The position numbers were made by a program, and so were the translations under genes. A model generated the notes under the pieces. It saw only the letters and a list, made by a program, of their open reading frames with translations. It had not been told where the DNA came from and made no database searches. Shown in pieces: positions 7,770 through 16,813 of a DNA stretch of 64,000 nucleotides. The stretch lies in contig JAEUJW010000020.1 of the NCBI GenBank assembly GCA_016793465.1, forward strand, positions 62,001-126,000, given 5' to 3'. This DNA comes from Myxococcales bacterium (lineage in GTDB: Bacteria; Myxococcota; Polyangia; Nannocystales; Nannocystaceae). Position 1 is the first letter of the stretch, and each line of letters begins with the position of its first letter.

Positions 7770-8972
7770 TCACCGCGACAGGCGGACCGGCAGCGCCGCG
7801 AGGCGGTTGAGGAACAGGGTGTTGCGGCGGCGGACGCGGTCCCGCGGCACCGCGAGCTCGATCCGCGGCGCCGCCGCGAGCAGGGTGGTGAACGCGACCC
7901 TGGCCGACAGCCGCGCGAGCGGGGCGCCGATGCAGTGGTGCAGGCCCTTGCCGAACGCGAGGTGGCGGTTCGGCGCGCGCCCGAGGTCGAGCGCGTCGGG
8001 GCGGTCGAACGCGGCCTCGTCGCGGTTCGCCGACAGCACCGCGGGCAGGACCGCGGCCCCCGCGGGGACCTCGACGCCGTGCAGGGCGAAGCCGTCGCGC
8101 GCGTAGTACGGGTCGCTGGTGAGGGTGGGGCCGTCGTAGCGGAGCAGCTCCTCGATCGCGGTCGGCAGCAGCTCGGGGTGGGCGCGCAGGCGGGCCTGCT
8201 GCTCGGGGTGGTCGATCAGCGCGAGCGTGCCGTTGGCGATCAGGCTGACCGAGGTCTCGTGCCCGGCGGTCAGCAGCAGGAAGGCCATCGCCACCAGCTC
8301 GTCGTCGCCGAGGCGGTCGGACGCGTCCTCGACGTGGACCAGCGCCGAGAACAGGTCCTGCGCCGGCTCGGCCCGCCGCAGCGCGATCAGGCCGCGCAGG
8401 TAGCGGATGAACCGCCACATCGACGCCAGGATCTGGGCGGTGGCCAGCACCCCCGGCGGGCGGATGATCCCGTGGACCCACCGCTGGAAGCGCGCCCGGT
8501 CGCGCTTCGGCACGCCGATCAGCTCGGTGATCACGTGCACCGGGAACGGCAGCGCGTACGCCTCGATCAGGTCGACCGCGCCCTGGCGCACCGCCGCGTC
8601 GACGAGCCGCCGGGTGGTCGCCGTCATCGCCGGCTCGAGGTCGGCGACGGCCCGCGGCGTGAAGGCGCGGGCGACCAGCCGCCGCAGGCGGCGGTGCGTG
8701 GGGTCGTCGCTGGTGATCATGCTGGTCAGCGTGCGCTCGAGGAACGCCGGCAGCGGGATCATGCGGCGCGCGCCGGGCAGGGCGGTGTTGCGCGGGTCCT
8801 TGACCAGGCGGTCGTCGGTCAGCAGCGCCTCGACGTCCGCGTGACGGGCCACCAGGTAGACGGGCGTCGAGCCGACGCGGCCGCGGTGGACCGGGTCGTC
8901 CCGCCGCATGCGGGCGAAGATCTCGTGGGGGCGCTCGTGCAGCGCCGGGCTCATCAGGTCGATCGGGTTCAT
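7770..8972 (-). CDS. Cytochrome P450
   Basis: A 400-aa bacterial class-type P450 of normal length. The I-helix oxygen-binding motif is LTAGHETS, the K-helix motif is EELLR and the heme-ligand loop is FGKGLHHCIG. Its N-terminus (MNPIDLMSPALHERPHEIF) has no membrane anchor, so it is soluble and depends on separate ferredoxin/reductase partners not seen nearby. The closest likeness is to the CYP107-type monooxygenases that hydroxylate small hydrophobic substrates. The start overlaps the TetR gene stop (ATGA), so expression is coupled to the regulator. The substrate is unknown. Confidence 0.92.
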   Translation of the reverse strand: MNPIDLMSPALHERPHEIFARMRRDDPVHRGRVGSTPVYLVARHADVEALLTDDRLVKDPRNTALPGARRMIPLPAFLERTLTSMITSDDPTHRRLRRLVARAFTPRAVADLEPAMTATTRRLVDAAVRQGAVDLIEAYALPFPVHVITELIGVPKRDRARFQRWVHGIIRPPGVLATAQILASMWRFIRYLRGLIALRRAEPAQDLFSALVHVEDASDRLGDDELVAMAFLLLTAGHETSVSLIANGTLALIDHPEQQARLRAHPELLPTAIEELLRYDGPTLTSDPYYARDGFALHGVEVPAGAAVLPAVLSANRDEAAFDRPDALDLGRAPNRHLAFGKGLHHCIGAPLARLSARVAFTTLLAAAPRIELAVPRDRVRRRNTLFLNRLAALPVRLSR

Positions 8973-9763
8973 CGTGCACCTCGCTCTCGCGGACCGGACG
9001 ACGACCGCGGCGCGCAGCCGCGGAGGAACAGCGACACCACGGCGGCGGCGAGCCGCGGCGGGTCGACCGGCGCGGCGGCGGCGAGCAGCACCGACCCCGC
9101 GACCATGCCGACGAACGCGTTGGTCAGGGTCGCGGGGTCGCCGCGCACGCGGCCCCTGGCGATCGTCCGCGTGAACCAGCGGCGCAGCTCGGCCCGGCCG
9201 CGGGCCTCGAGCCGGCGGAGGTGGCCGAGCATGCGCTGGGCCTCCGGGTCGGCCGGCGGCGCCAGCAGCAGCAGCGGGCCGTCGGCGACCAGGTGCTCGA
9301 TCATCGCCACGGCGACCGTCTGCAGCACGTCGCGCGGCGACCCGCCGTCGTCGGCGCGCAGCAGCCCGCGCTTGGCCCGCGGGGTGCGCTCGTCGGCGTA
9401 GGCGTCGAGCAGGCCCCGGCGCCCGCCGAACTGGCGATACACGGTGGCCACCCCGAGCCCGGCCTCGGCGGCCACGTCCTCGAGGGTGGTCGCCGCCAGC
9501 CCCTTGCGCCGGGCCACCGCGCGGAAGGCGTCCAGCGCGCGCGTGCGGCTGCTCGGCGGCTGCGCCTGCGCCGCGCCGTCGCCGTCGGCGAGCGCGGCGA
9601 GCACGTCGTCGCGGCCGGCGAACCGACGCAGCAGCGACGAGCGGGCGACGCCCGCCTCGCGCGCCAGCTCGGCCATGCTCCACGCGTCCCCCCGGCGAGC
9701 TGTGAGCGCGCGGGCGGCCGCGAGGACGCGGGCGGTGAGGGCGGGGTCTGGCTGCGCAGGCAC
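8969..9763 (-). CDS. TetR-type regulator with two tandem HTH domains
   Basis: A 264-aa protein starting at GTG. Unusually it has two TetR-like helix-turn-helix regions in series: residues about 8-50 (WSMAELAREAGVARSSLLRR) and about 75-115 (TTLEDVAAEAGLGVATVYRQF). The normal ligand-binding helical domain follows, with RGRAELRRWF and NAFVGMVAGSVL segments. Length exceeds a usual TetR protein by about 60 residues because of the extra HTH. It probably represses its own operon with the P450 gene through the palindrome at 9768-9805. The start is close to a -10-like TATAAC on the same strand, so the leader is very short. Confidence 0.85.
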   Translation of the reverse strand: MPAQPDPALTARVLAAARALTARRGDAWSMAELAREAGVARSSLLRRFAGRDDVLAALADGDGAAQAQPPSSRTRALDAFRAVARRKGLAATTLEDVAAEAGLGVATVYRQFGGRRGLLDAYADERTPRAKRGLLRADDGGSPRDVLQTVAVAMIEHLVADGPLLLLAPPADPEAQRMLGHLRRLEARGRAELRRWFTRTIARGRVRGDPATLTNAFVGMVAGSVLLAAAAPVDPPRLAAAVVSLFLRGCAPRSSSGPRERGAR

Positions 9764-9767
9764 GGCT

Positions 9768-9805
9768 GTATCGGATGCGATAGGTTATACTATCGCATCC
9801 GATAC
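9768..9805. promoter_or_regulatory. Operator palindrome of the TetR-P450 operon
   Basis: A perfect inverted repeat of 16 bp (GTATCGGATGCGATAG and its complement) separated by a 6-bp centre GTTATA. The centre reads TATAAC on the minus strand and TATACT runs through it on the plus strand, both acceptable -10 elements. The site ends only 4 bp from the regulator start codon. This fits autorepression, and perhaps control of a rightward transcript as well. Confidence 0.8.
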
Positions 9806-10036
9806 GCAAGTGGACATGCCCGCCCGCGTCGCCCGTCGGCCGCGTCACGCCGTCGCGGCGCGCCCGCATGCGAGGGCACGCGCGTCGGCGGGTCTGCCGG
9901 TGGCGGCCGGGTCGAGCCCGCGGACGTTCACGCCCGCGCCGCCGCGGATCCACCGCGCATGCCCGCGCCGCGGCCGTCGCGGCTTGTACGACCGCGGCCC
10001 GCCCGGCCTACAATCCGGTCGTTCGGAGGGCTGGAG

Positions 10037-10405
10037 GTGGCGCGCATCCTGATCGTCGAAGACTCCCCGACCCAGCGTGTGACCATGGCGCGGACCGTCG
10101 AGCAGCAGGGCCACGAGGTCATCCTGCTCGAGGAGGGCAACAACGTGATGGCGACGGTCCTCGAGGTGCGCCCCGACCTGATCGTGATGGACGTGATGTT
10201 GCCGGACCGCAGCGGCTTCGCGATCACGGCCGAGCTCTCCCAGTCCCCGAGCACCGCCGCCATCCCGATCGTGCTGGTGTCGGTCAAGGACCAGGACGTC
10301 GACCGGGAGTACGGCCTCCGCCAGGGCGCCAGGGCCTACCTCGCCAAGCCCTTCAGCGACAGCCAGCTGATCGCGGTCCTCGACGGCCTGCTCGTCGGCG
10401 GCTGA
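10037..10405 (+). CDS. CheY/PilH-like response regulator
   Basis: A 122-aa single receiver domain beginning VARILIVEDSPTQ, from a GTG preceded by GGAGGGCTGGAG. The acidic pair is ED, the phospho-acceptor Asp is in DLIVMDVMLP, and the conserved Lys is in AYLAKPFSD. There is no output domain, so it acts by binding a partner, as in chemosensory or twitching/gliding systems. The closest likeness is to PilG/PilH-type receivers. It is alone, with 273 bp of non-coding DNA upstream and an imperfect CTGTCC-type palindrome (10422-10438) right after the stop that may serve as a weak terminator. Confidence 0.85.
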   Translation: MARILIVEDSPTQRVTMARTVEQQGHEVILLEEGNNVMATVLEVRPDLIVMDVMLPDRSGFAITAELSQSPSTAAIPIVLVSVKDQDVDREYGLRQGARAYLAKPFSDSQLIAVLDGLLVGG

Positions 10406-10498
10406 GCGCGCGGCGCGGGGGCTTGTCCGCGAGGCAGGTCGCCCCGCGGCCGTGACCCGGCGATTGGCGGCGGCGGCGCCAGCGGGTATAGCTCGGCC

Positions 10499-10912
10499 AT
10501 GATCGCGTCACGACCCTCGACACCGGTGATGCTCGCCCTCCTCGCCGCCTGCGCCGGCCCCCCCGGCCCCGCGCCGGCCGACGCGAAGGCGGCCCTGCAC
10601 CTGCTCGAGGCGGCCGCCGAGGTGTCGGACCCCGACGTCGCGCTCCGCATGCAGTACGCGGGGTGCAGCGAGATCCCGGGCTGCGCCGCGGGCTGCGCGG
10701 AGGGCCTGCGGTTCGGCGCCAGCCCCGACGCCAGCGAGGCGCAGCGCGGGGCCGTGCTCGGCGACTGCTTCCCGGCCGCGAGGACGGCCGCGTCCGCCGA
10801 CGCGTGGTTCCGCGGGCACCTCGACGCGTTCCTCGACGCCGCGCGGCCGGTCCTCGACGCCGCGGAGCAGCAGCGCTTCGACGCCGCGCGCCCGCGGGTG
10901 CCGCGGTCGTAG
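10499..10912 (+). CDS. Small lipoprotein, unknown
   Basis: A 137-aa protein with a signal sequence and lipobox (LLAAC). The mature part has four or five Cys and helical Ala-rich segments (MQYAGCSEIPGCAAGCAEGLRFG). The paired Cys suggest disulfides in the periplasm. No family is recognised. The next gene is convergent with a 15-bp gap. Confidence 0.6.
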   Translation: MIASRPSTPVMLALLAACAGPPGPAPADAKAALHLLEAAAEVSDPDVALRMQYAGCSEIPGCAAGCAEGLRFGASPDASEAQRGAVLGDCFPAARTAASADAWFRGHLDAFLDAARPVLDAAEQQRFDAARPRVPRS

Positions 10913-10927
10913 GCGCGGAAGCCCGCG

Positions 10928-11284
10928 TCAGGCGTCGGCCGGCGGGGCGGTGACCACGGGCATGACGTCGATGCCGTCTCCGGGGAAGATCGTGATGTGC
11001 GGGTGGTCGCGGAACAGGTCGGCGGCCGCGGCGAGGTCGGCGGCCTCGACCACGAGGAACCCGGCGATCTGGTTGCGCGCCTCGGAGACGCCGGAGGTGG
11101 TGACGCGCACGGTCTTGCCGACCATGATGTCGGTGGCGACGATCGCCGCGGCGTTGCGCCGCTCCCACGCCCCCCACGCCGCCAGGCCGGCGCGGTCGAT
11201 CGCCTCCTGCTCGGGCTTGGGGCGCGCGCGGAAGGCGGCGAGGTCGGCGGGGTTCACGGTGTAGACGGCGAGGAAGCGGGCCAT
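10928..11284 (-). CDS. YCII-related domain protein
   Basis: A 118-aa protein starting MARFLAVYTVNP. The dimeric alpha/beta barrel pattern of YCII/DGPF proteins is visible: an early beta strand, ARNQIAGFLVVEAADLAAAADLFRD, and the final HPHITIFPGDGIDVMPV. Members bind small metabolites and some are dehalogenase-like, but most have no known reaction. It is cytoplasmic and appears monocistronic. Confidence 0.75.
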   Translation of the reverse strand: MARFLAVYTVNPADLAAFRARPKPEQEAIDRAGLAAWGAWERRNAAAIVATDIMVGKTVRVTTSGVSEARNQIAGFLVVEAADLAAAADLFRDHPHITIFPGDGIDVMPVVTAPPADA

Positions 11285-11611
11285 GGTGCGCTCTGAAGCG
11301 GTGGGCCCGCGAGGCTCGGACGTCCGCGCGCGGAGTTCAAGCGCTAAAACCCGCGGCGAGCCGCGGACCGGCCACGATCGCCGGGTCCAGCCCCGGCCTC
11401 GCGCTGCGGCTCCGGCGGGGCCACACCGGCGAGCGCCGCGTCCCCGACGGCGGCCAGGAGCGCCTCGACGCGGCAGTCCTGGCTCAGGCTTCCGCGACGG
11501 AGGGACCGGTCGGCGCCCGCGATCGATCGTCCCGGCGCGTCCGGCGACACCGCGGAGGAACCCCGCAACACCCCGACCCGACGGTGTATTAGCATCGTGC
11601 GGCGGACGAGC
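11285..11611. other. Non-coding stretch upstream of the GT87-like gene
   Basis: No convincing coding frame on either strand. It holds the divergent promoter region between the YCII gene and the glycosyltransferase. No clear sigma-70 boxes were found. Confidence 0.4.
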
Positions 11612-13339
11612 ATGCACGACGACTGGACCCGCAGCAGCGAACGCTCGGCCTTCGGCGCCCTGGTGGCGGTGCTGCTGGCGCCGGTGGTCGCCCACGGCGT
11701 GTGGCGCCCGCTGGTCCACGCGCTCGGGCCGTCCGGCGACGCCGGCTCGATCACCGCCGCCGCCGTGGCGATCGCCGCCGCCGTGGCGCTCGTGCGGCGG
11801 GTCCGCTCGGCGCGCGCGCTGCACCTGGCCTTCGGGTCAGGTGTAACGATCGCCGCCGGCGCGAGCCTCGGCCTCGACCTCGGCCTCGCCGGCCTCCTGA
11901 CCCTGACGCTCGTCGCCGCGGCCGCGACGACCCTGGCCGAGCGGCTGTTCCCGCGGATCCCCGCGTCGCTCGACGGCCTGGCGCGCCGTCACCGGGCCCT
12001 GACGGCGCTCTACGGGCTGGTGGCGCTGACCTCGGTACTATCGGTCGCGCGGGTCAGCGTGTTCATGGGCGACCCGACGCGCGTCGATCAGCAGGTGCTG
12101 CCGGGCGAGGCGTTCCTCGAGACGCACAGCTGCCTCACCGCCTACGTGCACGCCGACACGCTCGCTCGCGGGCGCGTCGACAACCTCTACGCGCCGCGGT
12201 GGTGGCTCGGCGCCCACGGCTATCCGCCGCGCCCCGCGGGCGCCGCCGACCCGTACCACCCGTTTCAGCTCGACTACTACGCCTACCCGCCGCCGTTCTT
12301 GCTCGCCGTGGCCCCGCTCGCCCCGCTGGGCGGCGACTTCCTGGCCCAGCGCGCCCTGTGGTTCGGGCTCAACGGCCTGTTGCTGGCCGTGGGCCTGTGG
12401 ATCCTGGCGCGGTGGATCGACGGCCCGAACACCCACCGGGTGCTGCTGCTGTCCCCCGTGTTCTTCGCCAGCCTGCCGGTGCTCGCGACCCTGCAGATCG
12501 GCAACTTCCAGATCGCCGTGGTGGTGCTGTCCGTGCTGGCGATGATCGCCTTCCACGCCCGACGCGAGCCCGCGGGCGGTGCCCTGCTGGCCTGCGCGAT
12601 CCTCTCGAAGATCTCGCCCGGCGTGCTCGGCGTCGTGCTGCTGGCGCAGCGGCGCTGGCGGAGCGCCGCCTGGTCGGCGGGCTTCGGGGCGCTGTTCCTC
12701 GGGCTGTCGGCGCTGATCCTCGGCGGCGAGCCGATCGCGTCGTTCGCCGCGTACACGCTGCCCCGCCTCGGCTCCGGGGAGGCGTTCGCGTTCCTCGACG
12801 ATCAACACTTCAACATCCTCACCAACATGTCGCCGTTCGGGCTGCCGTTCAAGCTGCAGCTGCTCGGCCTCGACATCGGCGACCCGTGGACGCTCGCGCG
12901 GCAGATCGGCCGCGGCTACTCGCTCGCGCTGGTGGTGCTGGCGATCCTGGCCGCCGTGCGCCGGCCCGGCGATCGCCGCGGCCAGGCGGTGACGTGGATG
13001 TCCCTGCTGCTGCTGGCCGCCCTGCAGAGCCCGTTCGCCCCCGGGTACACGCTGATCGCCCTGCTGTGGGCGCTCACCCTGGTGGCGGCGGAGGTCGACA
13101 CGCTGCGCGGCGGCGTCGGCCTGGCCTTGCTGTGGCTCGCCCTCGCGGTCGTGGTGCCCTGGCCCGACGTGGCGCTGTTCGCCGCCCACAGCATCGCGCA
13201 GGCGACCCTCGCGGTGGTCGTCCCCGTGTGGTTGATCTTCCGCGGCGCGCGAAGCCCGGCCGCGCCGCGACCCGAGGACCCCGGGCGCCACTCAGGAAAG
13301 TCGCAGCAAGACCCCGATGCGCTGCCGACTCGCACGTGA
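11612..13339 (+). CDS. GT87/DUF2029-like polytopic mannosyltransferase
   Basis: A 575-aa integral membrane protein with about 12 hydrophobic segments. The family-like signature YAYPPPFLLAVAPLAPL is followed by LQIGNFQIAVVVLSVLAM and ILSKISPGVLGVVLLAQRRW. These match the polyprenyl-phosphate-mannose-dependent alpha-mannosyltransferases of the GT87/DUF2029 group, which act on the outer face of the inner membrane. A GTG at 11597 would add five residues. The C-terminal tail is polar. There is no operon partner, so the acceptor glycan is unknown. Confidence 0.75.
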   Translation: MHDDWTRSSERSAFGALVAVLLAPVVAHGVWRPLVHALGPSGDAGSITAAAVAIAAAVALVRRVRSARALHLAFGSGVTIAAGASLGLDLGLAGLLTLTLVAAAATTLAERLFPRIPASLDGLARRHRALTALYGLVALTSVLSVARVSVFMGDPTRVDQQVLPGEAFLETHSCLTAYVHADTLARGRVDNLYAPRWWLGAHGYPPRPAGAADPYHPFQLDYYAYPPPFLLAVAPLAPLGGDFLAQRALWFGLNGLLLAVGLWILARWIDGPNTHRVLLLSPVFFASLPVLATLQIGNFQIAVVVLSVLAMIAFHARREPAGGALLACAILSKISPGVLGVVLLAQRRWRSAAWSAGFGALFLGLSALILGGEPIASFAAYTLPRLGSGEAFAFLDDQHFNILTNMSPFGLPFKLQLLGLDIGDPWTLARQIGRGYSLALVVLAILAAVRRPGDRRGQAVTWMSLLLLAALQSPFAPGYTLIALLWALTLVAAEVDTLRGGVGLALLWLALAVVVPWPDVALFAAHSIAQATLAVVVPVWLIFRGARSPAAPRPEDPGRHSGKSQQDPDALPTRT

Positions 13340-13669
13340 AGAACAGACCACCGCGATTTTAAACCGGAAACCGTATTGGGGGCCTGGCTGCCCGTATAAC
13401 GGCGAATTGGCGACTAGTTGCCCGGCGTTGCCAGGCGGTTGCCATCGAAGGTCCGGGCGGCCTTGCGTGTCGGCTCTTACCAGCATGGGACCCCGGTTTC
13501 TCACCACCATTCCCCCCGGGGATCCGCTGCGCGACGACACGCGCTCGCTCTGGGGCGGATATCGAGGTGCCGGTGCTCGAGATCCAGTCCGACGGGCCGC
13601 GGGGCAGATGCGCGCGGTGCGTTCCCAGCCGCGCGGGCGGCTGTGCGGCGAGTTGGGTAACATGGCGAA
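13340..13669. other. Non-coding stretch
   Basis: No gene supported here. The part just after the GT87-like stop (13345-13400) is less GC-rich than its surroundings and may hold termination or promoter signals, but no hairpin with a T-tract was found. Confidence 0.4.
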
Positions 13670-14158
13670 ATGCGGGTTCGACGACTGCTCATCGGTTGCT
13701 TCGGGGTGGCGCTGGTCGCCGGGGCGTGCGGCGAGGACGACGGCATGAGCGACGAGGCGGAGCCAGAGGACAGCGCCGAGGGCGGTGATCCGTTCGCCAA
13801 CTGCGACTTGCACGAGCATCTGGCGATGTCGGGGCGTCTGGACTGCGGAGACGTTAACAGCGAGGATCCGGCGGACTGGGCGGTCCTCCAGGAGTGCGTG
13901 CTCGCCAGGGTCGCCGCGGGAGAGCGGTTCTTCGCTACCTGGTCCGGGGGCCCGGTCGTCGGGGTCCAGGGGGATGTTCCGGACCCGCCCGGCGCCCCGT
14001 ATGCCGTGTGGAAGTTCTCGAACACCGGGTGGTCCGCGGCCAGCTGCAGCGAGCTGAAGGCGACCCCGGACTGCACGCCGGGGCCGGAAAACCCGTGCCT
14101 GACGTGCGTCGAGAACGGCGAATACCCGTACGACTCCGGCTACTGTATCTACATGTGA
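13670..14158 (+). CDS. Cys-containing lipoprotein, unknown
   Basis: A 162-aa protein with an n-region MRVRRLL, hydrophobic core and lipobox (VAGAC), followed by an acidic linker. The mature domain contains six or more Cys in CDLHEH, CGD, QECVLARV, CSELKATPDC and PCLTCVENGEYPYDSGYC, likely all in disulfides. The ending Tyr-Cys-Ile-Tyr-Met is uncommon. No family is recognised; similar single-copy lipoproteins are numerous in Nannocystaceae. Confidence 0.65.
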   Translation: MRVRRLLIGCFGVALVAGACGEDDGMSDEAEPEDSAEGGDPFANCDLHEHLAMSGRLDCGDVNSEDPADWAVLQECVLARVAAGERFFATWSGGPVVGVQGDVPDPPGAPYAVWKFSNTGWSAASCSELKATPDCTPGPENPCLTCVENGEYPYDSGYCIYM

Positions 14159-14265
14159 GCGCGGATGTTCGACTCGGAGTCCTGGTGCATGCCGAGCGCC
14201 GACACGGTGAGCGGCGGTGGGGGAGCAGGTTGTCGGCCTCATAGATGGCCAATCGACCGCCGCGG

Positions 14266-14883
14266 TCAGGTCACCGTGGCCCCGGCGTGGATCGAGCGGG
14301 CCCAGGAGTCGAGGTCGGACAGGATGCTGTCGAGGACGGCCCGCGACGAGGCGAGCCGCTCGAGCGCCTCGGCGAGGCGCAGCCGGGCGCGACGCAGGCG
14401 CGTGCGGGCCGTGTCCTCTCCGACGCCGAGGACCTCGGCTAGCTCGGCGCCGGAAAGCTGCTCCCAGTAGAACAGCTCGAGCACGACCTGGGCGTCGAGC
14501 GGGATGCTGCGCAGCGCGGCGAGCAGGAGGCGCTGCTCCTCCTTGGCCCGCACCAGTGTGCTGGGCCCGGCGCCAAGGTCCTCGACCGAGTGCTCGTCGA
14601 GGTCACGGTGGCTGTGGCGTGCGCTCCTGCGGTAGTATTCGCGCAGCAGGTTGTGGGCGATGCCAAGCAAGAAGGTGCGGAAGCTCGACAGGCCGCGAAA
14701 GCCGTCGGGGCGCTCGATACAGGTCAGGAAGGTGCGCTGGACGAGGTCGGGGATGGCGTCGTCGCCGACCTTGTTGCGGAGGAAGCGGTCGACGGCGTCG
14801 AAGTGGCGGACGAACAGGCGATCGCCGGCCCGCGTGTCACCGGCCCGCCAAGCCTCGAGCTGGGTGCGGTCGTCGTCGATCAC
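14266..14883 (-). CDS. ECF-type RNA polymerase sigma factor
   Basis: A 205-aa protein from a GTG. Region 2 is visible as FVRHFDAVDRFLRNKV ... IPDLVQRTFLTC ... FRTFLLGIAHNLLREYYRR, and region 4 as RSIPLDAQVVLELFYWEQL ... ELAEVLGVGEDTARTRLRRAR. It lies back to back with the kinase gene, 57 bp apart, an arrangement typical of myxobacterial sigma/kinase pairs where the kinase may control sigma activity. No anti-sigma gene is adjacent. Confidence 0.9.
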   Translation of the reverse strand: MIDDDRTQLEAWRAGDTRAGDRLFVRHFDAVDRFLRNKVGDDAIPDLVQRTFLTCIERPDGFRGLSSFRTFLLGIAHNLLREYYRRSARHSHRDLDEHSVEDLGAGPSTLVRAKEEQRLLLAALRSIPLDAQVVLELFYWEQLSGAELAEVLGVGEDTARTRLRRARLRLAEALERLASSRAVLDSILSDLDSWARSIHAGATVT

Positions 14884-14940
14884 CCGGCGACGGTAACACA
14901 CGAGCCGGGGTTGCCGCAGGACCTCGCGGCCCGGGCGCGG

Positions 14941-16116
14941 ATGGCGAGGCTGCGCCAGACGATGTTCGGGGTGGCGATGCAGCCGCCGCAGGTCGATCGC
15001 TTCGTGTTGCTCGAGAAGTTCGGCGAGGGCGGGATGGGGGTGGTGTACGCCGCCCAGGACCCGCGCCTCGAGCGGAGGATCGCGTTGAAGCTGGTCCACG
15101 CGGAGCGCGGGTCGGGGCCGCGAGGCGAGGCCCGGCTGCTCCGTGAGGCTAAGGCGATGGCCCGGCTGTCGCACCCGAACGTCGTGCAGATCCACGAGGT
15201 CGTCGAGTGGGAGGGGCGGGTGTTCATCGCCATGGAACTGGTCCGTGGGCGCACGCTCGCGGCCTGGCTAGCGCAGAGCTCACGCGGCTGGCGCGAGGTG
15301 GTGGCGGTGTTCACGGCGGCCGGCCGCGGGTTGGCAGCGGCGCACGCGGCCGGCGTGGTGCACCGGGACTTCAAGCCGGAGAACGTGCTTGTCGGCGAGG
15401 ATGGCCACGTGCGGGTGACGGACTTCGGGCTGGCGATCGGCCTGCGCTCGACCGACGATGGGACCACGAGCGAGGCCGCAGCGAGCGACGGCACCACGAG
15501 GTCGAGCAGTTCCGGGGCGTTCGCCGGGACGCCCGCGTACATGGCCCCCGAACTGTTCCTCGGACGGCCCGCGACCGCCGCCAGCGATCAATTCAGCTTT
15601 TGCGTCGCGCTGTACCACGCGCTCCACGGGGTGCGTCTGTTCGCGGGGGATGAGCGGGCGGCACTGATACAGTCGGTGATCGTGGGCCGGCGCGTCGAGC
15701 CGCAACGCTCGAATGTTCCGCGGCAGATCCACCGCGCGCTGGTCCGTGGGCTGGCATCAGTGCCGGAGAAACGATTCCCGACGCTCGACGCGCTACTCGC
15801 GGCGAGCGAACCCCGCGGGGCCCGCGGAGCTTGGCTCGCGGCGGGCGGCGCTCTCGTGTGGCTCGGACTCGCCGTCGTGCTGCTCAGCGAGCAGTGGTTG
15901 AGACCGCCGTCGAACGCAGTATCAACGGTGCCGTGTGTGCTTTGCCGGATGCGGTTCGCGGTCGCCAACGCGGAGGCGACCTACCGCGTGCCGCCGGGGT
16001 GCACGACGGTCCGCGTACAGGCGTGGGGAGGCGGGGGGGTGGGGCGATGGCCGCCGGTGGGTCAGGCGGCTACGCGGAGGCGACATTCAAGGTGGTGCCC
16101 GAACAGGAGCTCGTGA
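14941..16116 (+). CDS. Hanks-type Ser/Thr kinase with frameshifted Gly-rich tail
   Basis: The kinase domain is intact: GEGGMGVVYAA (29-38), catalytic Lys50 in ALKLV, HRDFKPEN (141-148), DFG (161-163) and APE. A transmembrane segment near residues 296-319 (AAGGALVWLGLAVVLLSEQW) anchors it. The outer part begins CVLCRMRFAVANAEATYRVPPGC and VRVQAWGGGG, then shifts frame within a G run near 16030. The other frame continues GAMAAGGSGGYAEATF to a stop at 16142, as expected for a glycine-rich carbohydrate-binding-like domain, but ends early. So the extracytoplasmic domain is broken by a frameshift and truncated. A TTG at 14911 may extend the N-terminus (LPQDLAARAR), as in related kinases. Confidence 0.85.
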   Translation: MARLRQTMFGVAMQPPQVDRFVLLEKFGEGGMGVVYAAQDPRLERRIALKLVHAERGSGPRGEARLLREAKAMARLSHPNVVQIHEVVEWEGRVFIAMELVRGRTLAAWLAQSSRGWREVVAVFTAAGRGLAAAHAAGVVHRDFKPENVLVGEDGHVRVTDFGLAIGLRSTDDGTTSEAAASDGTTRSSSSGAFAGTPAYMAPELFLGRPATAASDQFSFCVALYHALHGVRLFAGDERAALIQSVIVGRRVEPQRSNVPRQIHRALVRGLASVPEKRFPTLDALLAASEPRGARGAWLAAGGALVWLGLAVVLLSEQWLRPPSNAVSTVPCVLCRMRFAVANAEATYRVPPGCTTVRVQAWGGGGVGRWPPVGQAATRRRHSRWCPNRSS

Positions 16117-16135
16117 GCGTCGGTGAGGCGGCGGA

Positions 16136-16490
16136 TCAGTAGACGTACACCGCACCCGACGCGGCCGCTGAGTTGTCGATCTGGTTGCCGCCGATGCCCT
16201 GGGCGGCGCTGTCCTCCTGGTTGGTCCCGACCACGAGGGTCTTGCCGTCGGACGAGAGCGCCAGGCTGTCGCCGTGGCGGTCGTCCGCGCCGGTGTTGGG
16301 GGCCTTCAGGTAGGCGCGTGGCGACCAGGTCTGGTCCTTGCGCTCGTAGACATAGAGCGCGCCTGAGTCGACCGACCCGTCGTTGTTGGCGTCGCCGTCG
16401 ACGCCGACCGAGGCGCTGTCCTCGAGCAAGGAGCTGGCGACCAGGAGGTCGCCGTCGCCGGACAGGGCGATGCCGGCGCCGAAGTGATCG
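16136..16490 (-). pseudogene. Fragment of an FG-GAP/beta-propeller protein
   Basis: The minus strand encodes DHFGAGIALSGDGDLLV, DANNDGSVDSGALYVYER, YLKAPNTGADDRHGDSLALS and ends SGAVYVY-stop. This is about two blades of an FG-GAP-type repeat protein. There is no start codon or signal peptide upstream and the last blade is incomplete, so both ends are cut. Its 3' end abuts the truncated kinase tail, marking a recombination junction. Confidence 0.6.
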
Positions 16491-16813
16491 CAGCATCGGT
16501 GAATCCTGGCCGTATGCCAGGCAGGCGCTCGCGTGCCCGAGCCTGCAGGTCGATCGAGGCGTTCAGTTCGACTCTTGCGGCTTGCCGAGAACACGGAGCC
16601 GCGGCGGCGATGTCCGGCCGGTCCTTCGCGGTGGCGGTCGAGGAGGGCTGGGGTAGGTCGGTTGCTCTCTCGGACTGCCGGGGTCTGGTGGGGGCTCGCT
16701 GACCTCGACAGGCCGACAGGCCGTCGGACCGATGCCCGACGATCGGTCCCCACAGAAGACCAGGGCCCGGTCGAGCGCCCTGGCCTGCCAGGCGCGGGCC
16801 GGGAGCGCCGCCC
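16491..16813. other. Degraded non-coding stretch
   Basis: No supported gene. The DNA lies between two gene fragments and its codon periodicity is not like the neighbouring genes. It is probably debris from rearrangement. Confidence 0.4.

Noticed and set aside
11344..11754. Minus-strand open frame opposite the start of the GT87-like gene.
   Set aside because: It is Arg/Ser/Pro-rich with no conserved pattern and overlaps a clear membrane-protein gene.
13317..13748. Plus-strand open frame across the gap after the GT87-like gene.
   Set aside because: It overlaps the neighbouring lipoprotein gene in another frame and has no recognisable features.
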